Origin: Alphaproteobacteria bacterium
GTDB lineage: Bacteria > Pseudomonadota > Alphaproteobacteria > Rhodospirillales > Rhodospirillaceae
Reading direction: 5' to 3'
Length of the DNA: 9,410 nucleotides
Assembly (NCBI GenBank): GCA_003250275.1
Contig: QKGW01000119.1
Location: forward strand, 1 to 9,410
Made by a program: the position numbers and the translations under genes
In this document: piece by piece, positions 5,482 to 9,410 of the stretch
Numbering within the stretch: position 1 is the stretch's first letter
How the letters are laid out: every line of letters starts with the position of its first letter
The notes under the pieces: generated by a model
What the model saw: the letters and a program-made list of their open reading frames with translations, nothing else
Databases searched by the model: none
Told to the model about the DNA's origin: nothing

Positions 5482-6927
5482 ATGAAGATCTTGTACGTCG
5501 CCGGGGAGGTGTATCCGCTGGCGAAAACCGGTGGACTCGCCGACGTCGTCGGCGCGCTGCCGAAGGCGTTCCGCTCGCTCGGCGACGAGGTCCGGGTGAT
5601 GCTGCCGGGCTACCCCGAGGCGATGGCCAAGGCGGTCCACGCCGGCGAGCCGATTCCCCTGCCGGACGCGATGGGCTACGGCTCCGCGCGGTTGATCCCG
5701 GCGCACATGCCCGACAGCAATCTCGACGTGCTGTTGCTCGACTGCCCCGAGGCGTTCGCCCGTCCGGGCGGCCCTTATCTCGACGCCGACGGCCGCGACT
5801 GGCCCGACAACCCGCGCCGCTTCGCGCTGCTCTCGCGCGCCGCCGCGCTGATCGGCATCGGCGGCGGGCTGATGGGCTGGCAGCCCGACATCGTGCACGC
5901 GCACGACTGGCAGACCGGTCTCGTGCCGGTCTACATGCGCCAGTGGCGCGACGGCGGCGCGGGGTGCGTGTTCACCATCCACAACCTCCATTACCAGGGG
6001 GTGTTCCCGCCGTCGATTTTGGGCGAACTCGGCATCGATCCGGCGTTCTACCACATCGACGCGCTCGAATTCTGGGGCAACGTCAGCCTGCTCAAGGGCG
6101 GCCTGGTGTTCTCCGACTTCCTCACCACGGTCAGCCCCACCTACGCGCGCGAGATCCAGACCGAGGGCTTCGGCTACGGCCTCGACGGCGTGGTGCGCTG
6201 GCGGGCGCGCAACCTGCGCGGCATCCTCAACGGCATCGACCACGACATCTGGAACCCGGCGATCGACCCGGCGATCGCGCAGACCTACTCGGCCGACGAC
6301 GTTTCCGGCAAGGCCGCGTGCAAGGCGGCGCTCCAGGCCGCCGCCGGGCTGCTGCCCGACGCCGGCGCGCCGATCCTCGGGCTGGTCGGGCGGCTGGTCT
6401 GGCAAAAAGGCATGGACATCGTTCTCGATGCCCTGCCGGAGATCGTCGAGATGGGATTCCAGGTTGTAATTCAAGGCGCTGGCGAGCCAGAGCTCGAAGC
6501 CAAATGCCGCGAGGCGGCGCAGATTTTCGCCGGACGCGTCGCCGCGCATATTGGCTACGACGAAAACTTCGCCCATGTGATCGAGGCGGGGTCCGACGTT
6601 TTCGCCGTGCCGTCTCGCTTCGAGCCGTGCGGCCTCACCCAGATGTACGCGTTGGGATACGGTACGTTGCCGGTGGTGCGCCGCACCGGCGGTCTCGCGG
6701 ACAGCGTCGCCGACGTCGACGAGCATCCGGAAGGCACCGGGTTCGTGTTCGACGGCGAGACCCCCGCCGATTTCCTCGCCGCGCTGATCCGCGCGCGCGA
6801 GCTCTACGACCGCCCGGCGGCGTGGGCCGAGGTTCGCGCCCGCGGAATGCGGGTGGACTTCTCCTGGCGCGCCGCCGCGGTGCGCTACCGCGAGGTCTAT
6901 GAGGCCGTTTTGAGAGCAAGAGGGTAG
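5482..6927 (+). CDS. glgA: Glycogen synthase, ADP-glucose dependent (GT5)
   Basis: GlgA moves glucose from ADP-glucose onto the non-reducing end of an alpha-1,4-glucan, in the cytosol. The product has 481 residues, typical for the family. The GT-B fold is clear: the N-terminal ADP-glucose loop is AKTGGLADVVGALPKA (14-29) with Lys15. DIVHAHDWQTGLVP covers 136-149, and FTIHNLHYQG (164-173) holds His167, the equivalent of E. coli His161. The C-terminal half has GRLVWQKG (303-310), where Arg304 and Lys309 match the donor-phosphate-binding pair, and PSRFEPCGLTQ (377-387) with Glu381. The start has GAGGGG at 5465-5470, spaced a rather long 11 bases from ATG; no alternative in-frame start lies nearby. 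The gene is divergent from glgC (187 bases between) and followed after 5 bases by glgP. Codons around 6410-6615 end in A or T more often than elsewhere in the gene. Confidence 0.97.
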   Translation: MKILYVAGEVYPLAKTGGLADVVGALPKAFRSLGDEVRVMLPGYPEAMAKAVHAGEPIPLPDAMGYGSARLIPAHMPDSNLDVLLLDCPEAFARPGGPYLDADGRDWPDNPRRFALLSRAAALIGIGGGLMGWQPDIVHAHDWQTGLVPVYMRQWRDGGAGCVFTIHNLHYQGVFPPSILGELGIDPAFYHIDALEFWGNVSLLKGGLVFSDFLTTVSPTYAREIQTEGFGYGLDGVVRWRARNLRGILNGIDHDIWNPAIDPAIAQTYSADDVSGKAACKAALQAAAGLLPDAGAPILGLVGRLVWQKGMDIVLDALPEIVEMGFQVVIQGAGEPELEAKCREAAQIFAGRVAAHIGYDENFAHVIEAGSDVFAVPSRFEPCGLTQMYALGYGTLPVVRRTGGLADSVADVDEHPEGTGFVFDGETPADFLAALIRARELYDRPAAWAEVRARGMRVDFSWRAAAVRYREVYEAVLRARG

Positions 6928-6932
6928 GTGCG

Positions 6933-9410
6933 ATGCAGAAGCCGGTGGCCGTCGAAAACTATCTCGAAGAACCGCTGTTCTCGGTGTTCGAGGACAAGGA
7001 GCGGCTGAAGGGCGCGCTCGTCCGCTCGATGATCCAGAGCGTCGGGCGCTCGCCCGAAGGCGCGGACGAACGGGACTGGTTTCTCGCGCTCGCCAGCCTG
7101 CTGCGCTTCGTCCTCTCCGAGCGCAACGTCAAGACCTCGGGGCAGAACTACGACCAGGGCAAGAAGCTCGTCTACTACCTCTCGATGGAGTACCTGGTCG
7201 GGCGCTCGCTCGAAAAGGTGCTGCTCGACCTCGGGGTGATGGACATCACCCGCGAGACCCTGGGCGAGTTCGGCCTCGACCTCGACCACCTCAAGGAATT
7301 CGAGTTCGACGCCGCGCTCGGCAACGGCGGCCTCGGGCGTCTCGCCGCGTGCTTCCTCGACAGCCTGTTCACCCACGACTACCCCGGCATCGGCTACGGC
7401 ATCCGCTACGAGTACGGGATGTTCCGCCAGCGCATCGACGAGGGCCAGCAGATCGAGCAGCCGGAGAACTGGCTGCGCTACGGCAACCCGTGGGAGGTCG
7501 AGCGCCCGTCGGTGATCTACCGCGTGCGCTTCGGTGGCAAGAACCTCTGCTGGCGCAACGCCCAGGGGCAGGAGGTCTGCCAGTGGGTCGACGCCGACGA
7601 AGTGATGGCGATGGCCTTCGACAACCCGGTCTCGGGCTTCGGCACCCAGACGGTGGGCAACCTCCGCCTGTGGTCGGCGCGGGCGACGCGGGAGTTCGAC
7701 CTCTCCACCTTCAACCAGGGCAACTACGTCGAGGCGGTGCGCAACAAGACCGTCTCCGAGACCCTCTCGAAGGTGCTCTACCCCAACGACAAGAGCCAGG
7801 ACGGCCAGGAGCTCCGCCTCAAGCAGGAGTACTTCTTCGTCTCCGCCTCGCTGCAGGACATCCTGCACCGCTACATGCGCAATCACGAGGGCTGGGCGAA
7901 CTTCCCCGATCAGGTCGCGATCCAGCTCAACGACACCCACCCGGCGATGGCGGTGGCGGAACTGATGCGCCTGTTCATCGACGACCACGGGATGAGCTTC
8001 GACGAGGCCTGGGCGCTCTGCACCCGCACCTTCGGCTACACCAACCACACCCTGCTGCCCGAGGCGCTCGAAACCTGGCCGGTCGACATGATCCAGACGA
8101 TCCTGCCGCGCCACCTCGAAATCATCTACCAGATCAACGACGTGTTCCTGCGCGACGTGCGGCGGACGTTCCCCGGCGATTCCGCGATCCTGTCGCGCGT
8201 CTCGCTCGTCGACGACGCGACCCGGCGCATCCGCATGGCGCACCTCGCGGTGGTCGGGAGCCACAAGGTCAACGGCGTCGCGGCGCTGCACACCAAGCTG
8301 CTGCGCGAGGGCCTGTTCGCCGACTTCGCGAAAATCTGGCCGGACAAGTTCGTCAACATGACCAACGGCATCACCCCGCGCCGCTGGTTGCTGCAGTCGA
8401 ACCCGCCGCTCGCCGGGCTGATCGCGGAGAGCGTCGGCCACGGCTGGGAGAAGGACCTCGACCAGCTCAAGCCGCTCGCCAAGTTCGCCGACGACGCGGC
8501 GTTCCGCGCCCGCTTCCAGGAGATCAAGCTCGCCAACAAGCGGCGGCTCGCGAAGCTGATCTCCGGCGCGACCGGGGTGACGGTGGACCCGGCGAGCCTG
8601 TTCGACACCCAGGTCAAGCGCCTGCACGAATACAAGCGCCAGCTTCTCAACATCCTCCAGGTGGTCGCGCGCTACAACCGCCTCAAGGACGACCCGAAGC
8701 TGGTGACGGTGCCGCGCACGGTGATCTTCGCCGGCAAGGCCGCGCCCGGCTACGACATGGCGAAGCTGATCATCCGCCTGATCCTCGACGTCGCGGAGAC
8801 GCTCAACCACGACCGCGCGACGCGCGACATGCTCAAGGTGGTGTTCATCCCCGACTACAAGGTGTCGAGCGCCGAGATCATCATTCCCGGCTCCGAGCTT
8901 TCCGAGCAGATCTCGACCGCGGGCACCGAGGCCTCGGGCACCGGCAACATGAAGTTCGCGCTCAACGGCGCGCTCACCATCGGCACGATGGACGGCGCGA
9001 ACATCGAGATCCACGATGAGGTCGGGGCGGAGAACATCTTCATCTTCGGGCTCGACGTCGCCGCGGCGAAGGCGCTGCGCTCCGGTGCCTACGATCCGTG
9101 GGAGTACTACGACGGCAACGAGGCGCTGCGCCGCACCCTCGACATGGTGCGCAACGGCTACTTCTCGCCCAACGATCCGTCGCGCTACAAGCCCCTGATC
9201 GACAGCCTGCTGCGCGGCGGCGACCACTTCCTCGTGCTCGCCGACTTCGCCGACTACCTGCGCTGCCAGGAGGAGGTCGACCGCGTCTACCTCGACCGCG
9301 AGGAGTGGACGCGCCGCGCCATCCTCAACGTCGCCAACATGGGCAAGTTCTCCGCCGACCGCACCATCCACGGCTACGCCAGGGAAATCTGGGGCATCGA
9401 GCCGCTCGAC
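6933..9410 (+). CDS. glgP: Glycogen/starch/alpha-glucan phosphorylase (3' end cut by window)
   Basis: GlgP cleaves terminal alpha-1,4-glucosyl units of glycogen with phosphate, giving glucose-1-phosphate (GT35, PLP-dependent). The frame is open for 826 codons to the last base with no stop. Known bacterial enzymes are about 815-835 residues, and the last visible residues, YAREIWGIEPLD, resemble the family's C-terminal end, so only a few residues are probably missing. Marks in order: SMEYLVGRSL (about 88-97), GNGGLGRLAACFLDSL (130-145), LNDTHPAMAVAELMR (about 332-346), NMTNGITPRRWL (475-486), DTQVKRLHEYKRQLLN (558-573) with the phosphate-contacting Arg563 and Lys568, and EASGTGNMKFALNG with the PLP lysine at Lys674. 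All key residues seen are present. The start is ATG 6933; AGAGGG (6919-6924), at the end of glgA, is 8 bases upstream. The 5-base gap to glgA points to one operon and probable translational coupling. Confidence 0.97.
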   Translation, partial: MQKPVAVENYLEEPLFSVFEDKERLKGALVRSMIQSVGRSPEGADERDWFLALASLLRFVLSERNVKTSGQNYDQGKKLVYYLSMEYLVGRSLEKVLLDLGVMDITRETLGEFGLDLDHLKEFEFDAALGNGGLGRLAACFLDSLFTHDYPGIGYGIRYEYGMFRQRIDEGQQIEQPENWLRYGNPWEVERPSVIYRVRFGGKNLCWRNAQGQEVCQWVDADEVMAMAFDNPVSGFGTQTVGNLRLWSARATREFDLSTFNQGNYVEAVRNKTVSETLSKVLYPNDKSQDGQELRLKQEYFFVSASLQDILHRYMRNHEGWANFPDQVAIQLNDTHPAMAVAELMRLFIDDHGMSFDEAWALCTRTFGYTNHTLLPEALETWPVDMIQTILPRHLEIIYQINDVFLRDVRRTFPGDSAILSRVSLVDDATRRIRMAHLAVVGSHKVNGVAALHTKLLREGLFADFAKIWPDKFVNMTNGITPRRWLLQSNPPLAGLIAESVGHGWEKDLDQLKPLAKFADDAAFRARFQEIKLANKRRLAKLISGATGVTVDPASLFDTQVKRLHEYKRQLLNILQVVARYNRLKDDPKLVTVPRTVIFAGKAAPGYDMAKLIIRLILDVAETLNHDRATRDMLKVVFIPDYKVSSAEIIIPGSELSEQISTAGTEASGTGNMKFALNGALTIGTMDGANIEIHDEVGAENIFIFGLDVAAAKALRSGAYDPWEYYDGNEALRRTLDMVRNGYFSPNDPSRYKPLIDSLLRGGDHFLVLADFADYLRCQEEVDRVYLDREEWTRRAILNVANMGKFSADRTIHGYAREIWGIEPLD

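Noticed and set aside
4012..6726. A minus-strand open frame of about 900 codons spanning glgC out of frame and the opposite strand of glgA
   Set aside because: It overlaps two well-supported genes in the wrong phase, has no family motif, and is Arg/Ala/Pro-rich like other GC-driven shadow frames.
6897..9371. A minus-strand open frame of more than 800 codons opposite glgP
   Set aside because: It lies opposite a clear, fully conserved phosphorylase. Its translation is low-complexity, rich in V, E, A, R and H, as expected from the antisense of GC-biased codons, and it has no recognisable domain.

Overview
This looks like an ordinary stretch of chromosome from a GC-rich alphaproteobacterium. Base composition, codon use and the form of the glycogen enzymes suggest Rhodospirillales or a relative, but this is an inference, not a placement. 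I found no mobile element, CRISPR array, tRNA or rRNA, and no clearly new multi-gene system. Seven protein genes are supported. Two of them run off the window ends: a transporter binding protein at the left and a glycogen phosphorylase at the right.

Left part (1-1712, minus strand). A periplasmic substrate-binding protein of the glycine betaine/choline (OpuAC/ProX) type is cut by the left edge. About 160 bases upstream of its start is a sigma70-like promoter overlapped by an ATTGA-N4-TCAAT palindrome resembling the operator of the choline-sensing repressor BetI. Behind it is a metallo-beta-lactamase-fold enzyme of the COG1237 type, closed by its own intrinsic terminator.

Middle (1812-3941). 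A TPP riboswitch lies directly upstream of thiC (HMP-P synthase of thiamin synthesis). An 8-bp helix downstream of the aptamer can cover the thiC Shine-Dalgarno sequence, which suggests translational control. This ThiC is shorter than the usual proteobacterial enzyme at both ends but keeps its cluster cysteines and metal-binding histidines. It converges on an OsmC-family gene; the two stop codons overlap in one CTAG.

Right part (4029-9410). This is a glycogen module. glgC (ADP-glucose pyrophosphorylase) runs left. glgA (glycogen synthase) and glgP (glycogen phosphorylase) run right, with only 5 bases between them. GlgC makes ADP-glucose, GlgA builds it into alpha-1,4-glucan, and GlgP releases glucose-1-phosphate, which GlgC can reuse. 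A branching and a debranching enzyme are not in the window. glgC ends in a strong intrinsic terminator that sits almost against the OsmC start.

Many long reading frames lie opposite or out of phase with the real genes, as expected at this GC content; they are not annotated. No gene-free stretch exceeds 300 bases. The gaps at 629-875, 1713-1992, 3942-4028 and 5295-5481 are described through their regulatory features or findings.
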